A stretch of 17,817 nucleotides of DNA from an uncultured Prevotella sp. (GTDB lineage Bacteria > Bacteroidota > Bacteroidia > Bacteroidales > Bacteroidaceae). The notes beneath the pieces were generated by a model, which made no database searches, was not told the DNA's origin, and saw only the letters and a program-made list of their open reading frames with translations. A program made the position numbers and the translations under genes. Shown piece by piece: positions 6,954 to 16,026 of the stretch; within the stretch, counting starts at the first letter, position 1, and each line of letters opens with the position of its first letter. The DNA lies in assembly GCA_900319895.1 (NCBI GenBank), contig ONQK01000049.1, forward strand, positions 1 through 17,817. The letters run 5' to 3'.

Positions 6954-8042
6954 ATGAACACTAAGGAAACAGAAGTAATGTGCGGCCTCAGCCGCAAAAA
7001 CTTTCAAAAGACTATTAACGGAAAGGAAACAGACTTATATGTATTGAAAAACAATCTTGGCAACGAAGTGGCTATCACAAATTTTGGAGGTGCTATCGTT
7101 GCCATTATGGTACCCGACAAAGACGGCAAACAAGCCAACATTATTCAAGGATATGACAGCATCGACGACATGTTGAAGGCACCAGTTCCATACATATCAA
7201 CGATTATCGGACGATATGCAAGCCGCATCTGCAAAGGAAAATTCCAGCTAAACGGCAAAGAATACCAACTGCCCGTCAACGAAGACCCCAACACCCTGCA
7301 CGGCGGCAACAAGGGCTTCAACACACGCGTTTGGGACGCCATGCAGATGAACGAAAATTCACTAGTGCTCAATTACATATCGGCTTACGGCGAAGAAGGG
7401 TTCTCAGGAGAAGTAAAAATCACCGTGGTCTATTCCTTCAACAACGACAACGAACTTTGCATTGAATACATGGCCACGACCAACAAAAGAACAGTCATCA
7501 ACCTGACCAGCCACGCTCATTTCAGCCTGGCAGGCATCGCCAACCCAACCCCAGGCATCGAAGACATCATCTGCGAAATCAATGCCAACTACTATCTCCC
7601 TGTCGACAAGACTAACATCCCGACAGGAGAGATTCGCTTCGTGGACGGCACGCCGTTCGACTTCCGAAACCCGAAGACCATAGGTACAGACATTGACAAC
7701 AAGGACGAACAAATCAAGAATGCCAACGGCTTTGACCACTGCTACGTCCTCAACAAGAACGAAGAAGGAGAGTTGAGTTTCGCCGCCCGCATCAAAGAGC
7801 CTACAAGCGGCCGCACAATGGAGGTCTACACCACCGAGCCGGGATTGCAATTCTATACGGCCAACCACTCCGACGGGCATAAAGGCCAAAATGGCTCGAC
7901 CTTCCCCAACAGGAGCGCCGTATGCTTCGAGGCACAACACTTCCCCGACTCGCCCAACCACCCCTACTTCCCGTCTGTTGTGCTCCGCCAGGGAGAACAA
8001 TACAAGCAAAAGACAATTTACAAATTTGGAGTCGACAAATAA
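6954..8042 (+). CDS. galM: Aldose 1-epimerase (galactose mutarotase)
   Basis: GalM interconverts the alpha and beta anomers of galactose and other aldoses, producing the form galactokinase uses. From the ATG at 6954 it is 362 residues, normal for the family; the reading frame extends upstream to 6891, but those codons cover the promoter. Conserved positions are visible: H116 in NTLHGG, H187 in NLTSHAHF, D261 in GFDHCY and the catalytic base E326 in CFEAQHFPDSPN. Oddly, the usual NH-x-YF around the second histidine is SHAHF here, with serine before H187 and histidine for tyrosine at 189. No signal peptide is seen, unlike the exported Bacteroides paralogues, so it should be cytoplasmic. It is the first gene of the galM-galK-tkt-rpiB run. 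Confidence 0.93.
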   Translation: MNTKETEVMCGLSRKNFQKTINGKETDLYVLKNNLGNEVAITNFGGAIVAIMVPDKDGKQANIIQGYDSIDDMLKAPVPYISTIIGRYASRICKGKFQLNGKEYQLPVNEDPNTLHGGNKGFNTRVWDAMQMNENSLVLNYISAYGEEGFSGEVKITVVYSFNNDNELCIEYMATTNKRTVINLTSHAHFSLAGIANPTPGIEDIICEINANYYLPVDKTNIPTGEIRFVDGTPFDFRNPKTIGTDIDNKDEQIKNANGFDHCYVLNKNEEGELSFAARIKEPTSGRTMEVYTTEPGLQFYTANHSDGHKGQNGSTFPNRSAVCFEAQHFPDSPNHPYFPSVVLRQGEQYKQKTIYKFGVDK

Positions 8043-8100
8043 ATGGACGCACATTTTTCAGTAAAAAAGACAAGAACATAAATATTAAACCACCATGCAT

Positions 8101-8151
8101 AACAGAAGAATGTCATGGCGACATTGCTGTCGTCCGCGATATTCTTCTGTT
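8101..8151 (+). repeat. Strong stem-loop between galM and galK
   Basis: AACAGAAGAATGTC (8101-8114) pairs with GATATTCTTCTGTT (8138-8151), 14 pairs with one G-T. After a 2x2 internal loop, GG/CC and CGAC/GTCG (8117-8122, 8129-8135, one bulged T) close a six-base loop. TTTATT follows. It fills a third of the 148-base gap, before the galK start at 8191. It could be a partial terminator, an mRNA processing or stabilising element that lowers galK relative to galM, or a small dispersed repeat. Confidence 0.65.
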
Positions 8152-8190
8152 TTATTGCATGAAAAAAGGCAGAAACACTCAGCAAGAACA

Positions 8191-9351
<1,161 letters not shown>

Positions 9352-9437
9352 AACACCATTCATGGCTCAAAAACGACTGCAATAAAAGAGAACAACGAAA
9401 TAAAAAAATGAAAATAAAACATTAAAACTTAAAACGT

Positions 9438-11456
9438 ATGAACGATAAAAAAATGATGAACAAAGCCGCGGACAACATCCGCATTCTCGCAGCCGCAATG
9501 GTTGAGAAAGCAAAGTCCGGGCATCCCGGCGGTGCCATGGGCGGCGCAGACTTTATCAATGTGCTTTTTTCAGAATTCCTGAATTATGACCCAGAGGATC
9601 CCGAATGGACGGGGCGCGACCGTTTCTACTTAGACCCTGGCCACATGTCGCCAATGCTCTATGCAGCACTCTGTTTACAAGGGAAATTCTCGCTTGAGGA
9701 CCTCAAACAGTTCCGTCAATGGGACTCCCCCACCCCCGGACACCCGGAAAGAGACTTGAGGCATGGCATAGAAAACACTTCCGGGCCATTGGGACAAGGA
9801 CACACCTTTGCGGTTGGTGCCGCAATTGCCGAAAAACTGCTTGAACAACGTTTGGGAAGCGAAGTCATGCAGCACAAAATCTACGCTTACATCTCCGACG
9901 GAGGCATCCAAGAGGAAATCTCACAAGGAGCGGGGCGCATTGCCGGGCTCTTGGGCTTGGACAATCTCATCATGTTCTACGACTCTAACGACGTTCAGCT
10001 GTCGACAAACTGCGATGTTGTCATGAAGGAAGACACGGCAGCCAAATATCAATCATGGGGATGGAAAGTGATGACCATCAATGGCAACGACCCGGACGAA
10101 ATACGCCAGGCCCTCGTTGAAGCCAATAAGACGAAAGGCTGTCCGACGCTCATCATCGGCAAAACCATCATGGCAAAAGGTGCCCTACAAGAAGACGGAA
10201 GCTCATACGAAGGCAACCTCAAGACGCACGGCGCGCCCCTTGGCGGCAACGCATACATCAACACCATCAAAAACTTGGGCGGAAACCCAGAGAGTCCATT
10301 TGAAATATTCCCAGAAACCGCAGCACTATATGCTCTGCGAGCAAAAGAACTGCAACAAATCGTCGCACAACGCAGAACAACAGAGGAAAATTGGCGCAAG
10401 GCCCACCCCGAGAAAGCCCAACAGATGGACGAATGGTTCAGCGGCAAAGCGCCGGTCATTGATTGGAGCCAACTGGTGCAAAAGGACAATGCCGCCACGC
10501 GTGCCGCCTCGGCCGCCTGCCTCGGCCTGCTATCAAGCCAAGTAAAAAACATGGTTTGTTCATCAGCCGACCTGTCCAACAGCGACAAGACAGATGGTTT
10601 CTTGAAACATACGACCGCCATTCAAAAAGACCATTTCGAGGGCGCATTCCTCCATGCAGGTGTCAGCGAGCTGACCATGGCTTGCGTCTGCATGGGCATG
10701 TACATGCACGGCGGCATTATTCCGGCCTGTGGCACTTTCTTTGTTTTCTCCGACTACATGAAACCAGCCGCAAGAATGGCAGCCCTGATGCGGGTTCCCA
10801 TCAAGTTTATATGGACACACGATGCCTTCCGCGTCGGCGAGGACGGGCCGACCCACGAGCCCGTGGAACAAGAGGCCCAAATTCGTTTGATGGAAAAATT
10901 ACGCAATCATCACGGCGAGGACAGCATACGCGTGTTCCGCCCAGCCGACGTGCATGAGACGACGGTTTGCTGGGCAATGGCAATGGAAAACATGAGCACT
11001 CCGACAGCCCTGATCCTGTCGCGCCAAGACATCAACAACCTGCCAGCCGGAAACGATTACGAGCAAGTAAGAAAAGGTGCTTACATCGTGGCAGGCAGCG
11101 ACGAAGACTTCGATGTCATCCTTTTGGCAAGCGGTTCAGAGGTCTCAACACTTGTAGCAGGAGCACAACTGTTGCGCAATGATGGCATCAAGGTGAGAAT
11201 CGTAAGCGTGCCGTCAGAGGGGCTTTTCAGGAGGCAAAGTGCTGACTATCAGGAAAACATAATACCAAAAGGCAGCCTTGTCTTCGGTTTGACGGCCGGC
11301 CTTCCCGTCACGCTGGAAGGTTTGGCAGGTGCCAATGGAAAAGTATTTGGCATGCAAAGTTTTGGTTTCTCTGCCCCCTACAAAGTACTTGACGAAAAAT
11401 TGGGCTTCACTGCCCAAAACGTATATAGACAGGTAAAAGACATGCTCAAATCATAA
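9438..11456 (+). CDS. tkt: Transketolase
   Basis: Transketolase moves two-carbon units between sugar phosphates in the non-oxidative pentose phosphate pathway, using thiamine diphosphate and a divalent metal. At 672 residues it has the full three-domain form. Visible motifs: SGHPGG (27-32), GPLGQG (116-121), the ThDP/metal site SDGGIQEE (153-160) with N184 in FYDSND, and catalytic E411 in HAGVSELTM, the same number as in E. coli. The DGP-x-HEPVEQ substrate segment is also present. The ThDP motif begins SDG rather than GDG, which I believe is usual in Bacteroidales. It lies 86 bases after galK and 12 before rpiB, so the last two are surely co-transcribed; the whole run may share the galM promoter. 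Confidence 0.97.
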   Translation: MNDKKMMNKAADNIRILAAAMVEKAKSGHPGGAMGGADFINVLFSEFLNYDPEDPEWTGRDRFYLDPGHMSPMLYAALCLQGKFSLEDLKQFRQWDSPTPGHPERDLRHGIENTSGPLGQGHTFAVGAAIAEKLLEQRLGSEVMQHKIYAYISDGGIQEEISQGAGRIAGLLGLDNLIMFYDSNDVQLSTNCDVVMKEDTAAKYQSWGWKVMTINGNDPDEIRQALVEANKTKGCPTLIIGKTIMAKGALQEDGSSYEGNLKTHGAPLGGNAYINTIKNLGGNPESPFEIFPETAALYALRAKELQQIVAQRRTTEENWRKAHPEKAQQMDEWFSGKAPVIDWSQLVQKDNAATRAASAACLGLLSSQVKNMVCSSADLSNSDKTDGFLKHTTAIQKDHFEGAFLHAGVSELTMACVCMGMYMHGGIIPACGTFFVFSDYMKPAARMAALMRVPIKFIWTHDAFRVGEDGPTHEPVEQEAQIRLMEKLRNHHGEDSIRVFRPADVHETTVCWAMAMENMSTPTALILSRQDINNLPAGNDYEQVRKGAYIVAGSDEDFDVILLASGSEVSTLVAGAQLLRNDGIKVRIVSVPSEGLFRRQSADYQENIIPKGSLVFGLTAGLPVTLEGLAGANGKVFGMQSFGFSAPYKVLDEKLGFTAQNVYRQVKDMLKS

Positions 11457-11468
11457 AAATGATACAAA

Positions 11469-11915
11469 ATGGATGTAAACAATAAGATTATCGGGCTCGC
11501 GAGCGACCACGCCGGTTTTCAACTCAAACAATTCGTCATGGCATATTGCCGTGAACACGGGTACATGTATAAAGACTACGGCACCTATACAGAAGAATCG
11601 TGCGACTATCCCGACTTTGCCCATGCACTTGCCTTGGGCATGAAAGAAGGCGAAGCGGCGGTCGGCATCGCCATTTGCGGCAGCGGCGAAGGCATCGCCA
11701 TCACATTGAACAAGCATCAACACATCCGCGCCGGGCTCTGTTGGATGCCCGAGATAGCCCATCTCATTCGGCAGCACAACGATGCGAACGTGCTGGTGAT
11801 GCCAGGCAGGTTCATTGACACGGAGACCGCACGCCAGATCATGGACGAGTTTTTCACTACCGATTTCGAAGGCGGTCGCCATCAAAAGCGAGTTGAAAAG
11901 ATTGCCGTGCAATAA
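11469..11915 (+). CDS. rpiB: Ribose 5-phosphate isomerase B
   Basis: RpiB interconverts ribose 5-phosphate and ribulose 5-phosphate, supplying transketolase substrates. The 148-residue length is that of the RpiB/LacAB family. Motifs are SDHAG (12-16), YPDFAHALA (48-56), catalytic C70 in ICGSGEGIAI and the conserved NKHQHIRAGLCW segment. It starts 12 bases after tkt and is the last gene of the run: a strong terminator follows. This tkt-rpiB pairing is a common Bacteroidales arrangement. Confidence 0.95.
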   Translation: MDVNNKIIGLASDHAGFQLKQFVMAYCREHGYMYKDYGTYTEESCDYPDFAHALALGMKEGEAAVGIAICGSGEGIAITLNKHQHIRAGLCWMPEIAHLIRQHNDANVLVMPGRFIDTETARQIMDEFFTTDFEGGRHQKRVEKIAVQ

Positions 11916-11972
11916 GCAACATCCGGCTGCGCCAATGTTTTCTGCATAGATATGCCGAGAAAAACAACATTT

Positions 11973-12025
11973 AACGTGGGATTTTCGCTCTTTCACTAAA
12001 AAACGGGCGATTTCCCACGTTTTTT
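11973..12025 (+). terminator. Rho-independent terminator after rpiB
   Basis: AACGTGGGA (11973-11981) pairs with TCCCACGTT (12013-12021). An inner helix TCGCTC/GGGCGA closes a 14-base loop, and the 3' arm runs straight into TTTTTT. It lies 58 bases past the stop and ends the galM-galK-tkt-rpiB run. The 12026-12235 stretch that follows holds no recognised gene, only a short open minus-strand frame. Confidence 0.85.
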
Positions 12026-12156
12026 CACTTCCTTTCGAGACCATTTGGCATAGGCAAGATGACAACCTCAAAACCATTGATGAGTTCCTTGAAAATCCAT
12101 CCCATGGCCTCCGACTTAGCGATGATTTTCCAATGAGGGAAAAACGCAACACACAT
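12025..12156 (-). other. Short open frame, possible tiny gene or gene remnant
   Basis: A 43-codon minus-strand frame from ATG 12156 to a TGA at 12027-12025, open a further 17 codons upstream. The peptide looks protein-like rather than random, with a segment WKIIAKSEAMGWIFKELING followed by FEVVILPMPNG. There is no promoter, no recognised family and no neighbour on that strand. It stops just before the rpiB terminator hairpin. It could be chance, a microprotein or the tail of a decayed gene. Confidence 0.2.
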
Positions 12157-12235
12157 GAATGTCAGCCCAACTCCTCCACTTCCATCATAAAACAAGAGCA
12201 AAAACAGCTAAATCAGCAATCTTAGCCATAGAAAT

Positions 12236-12266
12236 TTTGCGCTTTCCTGTTTTTTGATTAATTTTG
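12236..12266 (+). promoter_or_regulatory. Consensus promoter for aspS
   Basis: TTTG (12236-12239), a 19-base spacer and TAATTTTG (12259-12266) match the Bacteroidetes consensus fully. Transcription would begin near 12273, giving a leader of about 20 bases. This also argues against the longer aspS frame from 12254. Confidence 0.75.
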
Positions 12267-12292
12267 CAGGACGAATTTTCAAAAACATAAAA

Positions 12293-14059
12293 ATGTACAG
12301 AACAAATACATGTGGAGAGTTACGCCTCTCTGACAACGGGAAAAAAGTAACTTTGGCAGGCTGGGTACAACGCGTCCGCAAAATGGGCGGCATGACCTTC
12401 GTCGACCTGCGCGACCGATATGGACTCACACAACTTGTTTTCAATGAATCCGACCATAAAGAGCTGTGCGACCAAGCCAACCGGCTGGGACGCGAATTCT
12501 GCATCCAAGCCGAAGGAACCGTAAGCGAGCGACAAAGCAAAAACGCCAACCTTCCTACCGGCGACATTGAGATCATTGCCGACAAACTGACCATACTCAG
12601 CGAAAGTTTGACACCACCCTTCACCATTGAAGACAACACCGACGGCGGCGACGACATCCGCATGAAATACCGCTACTTAGACCTGCGCAGGAACAATGTG
12701 CGCAGCAACATGGAGCTCAGGCACCGCATGACCATCCTGGTGAGAAATTTCCTTGACGGGCAGCAGTTCATCGAGGTAGAGACGCCCATCCTCATCGGCT
12801 CGACCCCAGAGGGTGCACGCGACTTTGTCGTGCCCAGCCGAATGAACCAGGGGCAATTCTACGCACTGCCACAAAGCCCGCAGACTTTGAAGCAGCTGCT
12901 CATGGTCAGTGGCTTCGACCGCTACTTCCAAATTGCGAAATGCTTCCGGGATGAAGACCTGCGCGCCGACCGTCAGCCTGAGTTTACACAAATCGACTGT
13001 GAGATGAGCTTTGTCGAACAAGATGACATACTCGACATGTTTGAAGCCATGACACGCCATTTGTTCAAGGAAATCAGAGGCATTGAAATTCCCAAGCTGC
13101 AACGCATGAGCTGGCAGGAAGCCATGCGCCGCTTCGGTTCCGACAAGCCCGACCTCCGCTTCGGCATGGAGTTTGTAGAACTTATGGACGAGTTGAAGGG
13201 AACCGGGGAGTTCAGCGTCTTCAACGATGCGACATACATCGGCGGAATTTGTGCAAAAGGCTGTGCAGACTATACACGCAAGCAGTTAGACGAGCTCACC
13301 GAATTCGTCAAACGCCCCCAAATCGGCGCAAAAGGAATGGTTTACATCAAATTCAACAGCGACGGCAGCGTCAAAAGCTCTGTTGACAAATTCTACACTC
13401 CAGAAGTCTGGGAAAGCGTCAAGCAGAAAATGGGGGCTGAAAACGGCGACCTGGTGCTCATCCTCAGTGGCCAGAACACGAACAAGACGCGTACACAACT
13501 TTGTTCACTACGCTTGGAGATGGGCGACCGCCTCGGCCTGCGCGACAAAGACAAGTTCGTTTGCTTGTGGATTGTCGACTTCCCGCTTTTCGAGTGGAGT
13601 GACGAAGAACAACGCCTGATGTCCACCCACCACCCATTCACCATGCCCAATCCAGAGGACATTCCACTGCTCGACACCCATCCCGAACAAGTCCGCGCCA
13701 AAGCCTACGACTTTGTCTGCAACGGCGTTGAGCTAGGCGGCGGCAGCTTACGCATCCACGATGGCAGTCTCCAAGAAAAAATGTTCAAGATTCTCGGCTT
13801 CACCCCCGAGAAAGCAATGGCACAGTTCGGCTTCCTCATCAATGCCTTCAAATATGGCGCTCCGCCACATGCTGGAATCGCCTTCGGCCTGGATCGCTTC
13901 GTGTCATTGATGGCAGGCCTGGACAGCATTCGCGACTGTATTGCATTCCCCAAGAACAACAGCGGAAGAGACGTCATGCTCGATGCGCCAAGCGAATTGG
14001 CTGCAGAACAATTGGAAGAACTCTCCTTGCGGATTGACCTAAACCAGCAAAATGACTGA
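12293..14059 (+). CDS. aspS: Aspartyl-tRNA synthetase
   Basis: A class II aminoacyl-tRNA synthetase that charges tRNA-Asp with aspartate. From ATG 12293 it is 588 residues, the size of the bacterial type with the GAD insertion (E. coli 590). An N-terminal anticodon-binding OB fold (LAGWVQRVRKMGGMTFVDLRD) is followed by motif 1 and the aspartate-specific STPEGARDF (170-178), motif 2 FRDEDLRADRQPEF (218-231), an insertion domain at about 290-420, and motif 3 GLDRF (532-536). The frame runs 13 codons further upstream, but those overlap the promoter and are not part of the family. A small winged helix gene follows after 56 bases and is probably co-transcribed. Confidence 0.97.
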   Translation: MYRTNTCGELRLSDNGKKVTLAGWVQRVRKMGGMTFVDLRDRYGLTQLVFNESDHKELCDQANRLGREFCIQAEGTVSERQSKNANLPTGDIEIIADKLTILSESLTPPFTIEDNTDGGDDIRMKYRYLDLRRNNVRSNMELRHRMTILVRNFLDGQQFIEVETPILIGSTPEGARDFVVPSRMNQGQFYALPQSPQTLKQLLMVSGFDRYFQIAKCFRDEDLRADRQPEFTQIDCEMSFVEQDDILDMFEAMTRHLFKEIRGIEIPKLQRMSWQEAMRRFGSDKPDLRFGMEFVELMDELKGTGEFSVFNDATYIGGICAKGCADYTRKQLDELTEFVKRPQIGAKGMVYIKFNSDGSVKSSVDKFYTPEVWESVKQKMGAENGDLVLILSGQNTNKTRTQLCSLRLEMGDRLGLRDKDKFVCLWIVDFPLFEWSDEEQRLMSTHHPFTMPNPEDIPLLDTHPEQVRAKAYDFVCNGVELGGGSLRIHDGSLQEKMFKILGFTPEKAMAQFGFLINAFKYGAPPHAGIAFGLDRFVSLMAGLDSIRDCIAFPKNNSGRDVMLDAPSELAAEQLEELSLRIDLNQQND

Positions 14060-14115
14060 AAAAAGCCAACATTACCTGAAAACATCATACAAACAATAAC
14101 CTAAAGAACTAAACC

Positions 14116-14415
14116 ATGACTGTAAAAAAAGAAAAAATTGCTGCTGACAGCAAGAAGAAGTCGAATGTGACGAAAAAAGCTCCCATGAAAAGAGCATGTG
14201 CAAAAAAAGAGCCGGCCACCCGGTACAATGCCGAATATGTCGGCTTCAAGGCAGGAGACGTTTATCGGGCATTAGCCTCAGCAACCAAGCCGATGAGCAT
14301 CTCAGGCATTGCCAAGACTGCCGGAATTAGCGAGAAAGAGACCCTTTTGGGCATGGGATGGCTGCTCAAAGAAGGAAAAATCGGAGAAGAAAACAACCTC
14401 TTTTTCCTCATTTAA
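14116..14415 (+). CDS. Winged helix protein (DUF2582 type) with lysine-rich N-terminal tail
   Basis: A 99-residue protein with two parts. Residues 1-35 are lysine- and alanine-rich, with KKEK, KKK, TKKAPMKR and AKKEP, and probably disordered; this resembles DNA-binding tails. Residues about 37-99 form a compact winged helix: AGDVYRALASA, then helix-turn-helix SISGIAKTAGISEKETLLGMGWL and a wing KIGEENNLFF. The core resembles DUF2582 winged helix proteins of Bacteroides, which are usually about 70 residues without such a tail. It lies 56 bases after aspS. I infer nucleic-acid binding, perhaps nucleoid-associated, but no target is known. Confidence 0.75.
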   Translation: MTVKKEKIAADSKKKSNVTKKAPMKRACAKKEPATRYNAEYVGFKAGDVYRALASATKPMSISGIAKTAGISEKETLLGMGWLLKEGKIGEENNLFFLI

Positions 14416-14434
14416 GTCCCAATAATGTAAAAAA

Positions 14435-14467
14435 CGAGAGAGGTGGGCAAATAAACCGCCTCTCTCG
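14435..14467. terminator. Hairpin after the winged helix gene, best oriented for the minus strand
   Basis: CGAGAGAGGTGG (14435-14446) pairs with CCGCCTCTCTCG (14456-14467), 12 pairs including one T-G, with a 9-base loop. On the plus strand the tail is CTTCACATTTT, only partly T-rich. On the minus strand the stem is followed by TTTTTTACATT, a good U tract. No minus-strand gene ends here, so it is probably a bidirectional terminator of the aspS transcript. Confidence 0.6.
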
Positions 14468-14491
14468 CTTCACATTTTGACAAATAATCGC

Positions 14492-14499
14492 TATCTTTG
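14492..14499 (+). promoter_or_regulatory. -7 box for the downstream hypothetical gene
   Basis: TATCTTTG matches TAnnTTTG. The -33 position (TTCA, 14469-14472, 19-base spacer) is poor and touches the preceding hairpin. The box overlaps a TTG codon that would otherwise be the first possible start of the next gene, supporting the GTG at 14521 and a leader of only about 15 bases. Confidence 0.55.
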
Positions 14500-14520
14500 C
14501 ACAAGTTTTACATCCCCATT

Positions 14521-14853
14521 GTGAACTACGACAGCATTATATTCAATATACTCAAAGAAGCCGGCAGCCGCGGTCTGTCGGTGAAAAAAATCACCATGCA
14601 CGTCTTCAATGCCAGCAACTCACTGTTTCAGAGCAGCAATTTTGAGGAAATACACAAATATGTCTATGCCTACCTCAAGCGCAACAGCCAAAAAAAAGAC
14701 GCCTTCGTCATGAAAACCGACATACGTGGAAGATACCGCATCAACGAGGCATCGCCCAAGACCCGGCAGCTAATGCTCGACTTCAAAGAGCAGACCCTGT
14801 GCGCAGAAACGGAAAAAAGCGAACAATACAACTCGCCAACGCTTTTTGACTGA
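14521..14853 (+). CDS. Conserved hypothetical protein, possible winged helix
   Basis: From GTG 14521 this is a 110-residue soluble protein; the frame also allows TTG at 14497, but that codon sits inside the -7 box. There is no ATG before residue 26. The N-terminal half (YDSIIFNILKEAGSRGLSVK, then MHVFNA) resembles helix-turn-helix modules such as HARE-HTH, and the segment FVMKTDIRGRYRINE could be a wing. I recall similar proteins in Bacteroidales without an assigned function. The last 25 residues are acidic and polar. It sits between the winged helix gene and manC with its own promoter. DNA or RNA binding is an inference. Confidence 0.7.
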   Translation: MNYDSIIFNILKEAGSRGLSVKKITMHVFNASNSLFQSSNFEEIHKYVYAYLKRNSQKKDAFVMKTDIRGRYRINEASPKTRQLMLDFKEQTLCAETEKSEQYNSPTLFD

Positions 14854-14926
14854 CTCAGACAAGTGCTCAAGAGAAAACTTTATCATAAAAAACACGAACA
14901 AAGAATTAAAAATTGGGAATTTTCTG

Positions 14927-14934
14927 TATCTTTG
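14927..14934 (+). promoter_or_regulatory. -7 box for the manC-gmd-fcl operon
   Basis: TATCTTTG, followed by CAAG, matches the -7 consensus 25 bases before the manC start. No good TTTG lies 19-21 bases upstream. Transcription would begin near 14941, giving a leader of about 18 bases. Confidence 0.55.
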
Positions 14935-14958
14935 CAAGAAATACTAAAAAAATAAAAA

Positions 14959-16026
14959 ATGGCAACAAACAATCATCTCGTGATAATGGCAGGCGGCGTT
15001 GGAAGCAGGTTTTGGCCAATGAGCACAGAGGAATGCCCCAAACAATTCATAGACGTACTTGGCACGGGGCGCACCTTTCTCCAAATGACCTATGACCGTT
15101 TTGAAGGCATCTGTGCCCCCGAGCACACCTGGGTGGTCACCAACCGCCTATATTTCGACATCGTACGTCAGCAATTGCCCGAAATCCCCGCCGAAAACAT
15201 ACTACTGGAACCCTGTCGGCGCAACACGGCCCCCTGCATCGCCTATGTCAGCTGGCGCATAAAGTCCACAGACGCCAAAGCCAACATCGTCATAGCCCCA
15301 AGCGACCATCTTGTAACCGACACCACGGAATTCAAGCGCGTGGTGGCACAATGTCTGAAATTCACACAAGAAAATGACGCCATCCTCACCTTGGGCATGA
15401 AACCCACCCGTCCGGAGATAGGCTACGGCTACATCAAAGCCGACTTGTCTGCCAGTTCAACACGAAACAAAGAAATTTTCCGCGTCGACTCGTTCCGTGA
15501 GAAACCTGACCTGGAAACAGCAATGGAATACATCAAAGACAAGAGCTATTTCTGGAACGCAGGCATCTTCATTTGGAACGTCAACACCATCGTCAACGCC
15601 TTCCGCATCTATCAGCCCACGATCAACCGCATCTTTGAGAGCATGCTGAGCATTTACGGCACTCCAGGAGAACAAGAGGAAATCGACCGCAGATACCCAG
15701 AGTGCGAAAGCATCTCCGTGGACTATGCCATCATGGAAAAAGCCGAAGAAATCTACATCTGCCCTGCCAATTTCGGCTGGAGCGATGTAGGCACTTGGGG
15801 CTCCTTGCTGACACACACCCAAAAGGATGTCTTCGGCAATGGGGTCATCGGAAAGAACATTTCGCTTTTCGACACCCACAACTGTATCGTACACACGACC
15901 CAGGAGAAAAAAGTTGTCATACAAGGGCTCGACGGTTTCATCGTAGCCGAAAAAGACAACACCTTGCTCATTTGCAAGCTCAGCGAAGAGCAAAGAATCA
16001 AGCAATTCCAAAACGACCAACAATGA
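14959..16026 (+). CDS. manC: Mannose-1-phosphate guanylyltransferase
   Basis: Makes GDP-mannose from mannose 1-phosphate and GTP, the precursor for GDP-fucose. At 355 residues it is the single-domain form without the C-terminal phosphomannose isomerase cupin of bifunctional enzymes. Motifs are the nucleotidyltransferase signature AGGVGSRFWP (11-20) with PKQF (27-30), EPCRRNTAPCIA (84-95), APSDH (113-117), GYGYI (155-159), FREKPD (179-184), FWNAGIF (198-204) and FGWSDVGTWGSL near residue 272. It is the first gene of the GDP-fucose operon; its TGA overlaps the gmd ATG as ATGA. The phosphomannomutase and mannose 6-phosphate isomerase needed upstream are not in the window. Confidence 0.95.
   Translation: MATNNHLVIMAGGVGSRFWPMSTEECPKQFIDVLGTGRTFLQMTYDRFEGICAPEHTWVVTNRLYFDIVRQQLPEIPAENILLEPCRRNTAPCIAYVSWRIKSTDAKANIVIAPSDHLVTDTTEFKRVVAQCLKFTQENDAILTLGMKPTRPEIGYGYIKADLSASSTRNKEIFRVDSFREKPDLETAMEYIKDKSYFWNAGIFIWNVNTIVNAFRIYQPTINRIFESMLSIYGTPGEQEEIDRRYPECESISVDYAIMEKAEEIYICPANFGWSDVGTWGSLLTHTQKDVFGNGVIGKNISLFDTHNCIVHTTQEKKVVIQGLDGFIVAEKDNTLLICKLSEEQRIKQFQNDQQ

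Noticed and set aside
7404..8054. 216-codon minus-strand frame inside galM
   Set aside because: Shadow of galM; valine-rich composition typical of the antisense frame, no motif or promoter.
8095..8190. N-terminal extension of galactokinase from ATG 8095
   Set aside because: The extra 32 residues are arginine/cysteine-rich and not part of the family, and the DNA forms a strong stem-loop. ATG 8191 gives the normal length.
10049..10621. 190-codon minus-strand frame inside tkt
   Set aside because: Shadow of the transketolase frame; serine/arginine/alanine-rich with no motif.
11451..12152. 233-codon minus-strand frame covering rpiB
   Set aside because: It is antisense to a well-supported rpiB, runs through the terminator hairpin and shows no domain.
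15702..16022. Extended gmd starting inside manC
   Set aside because: The family starts at MKKVALITG; the upstream part is only an open frame shadowing manC.
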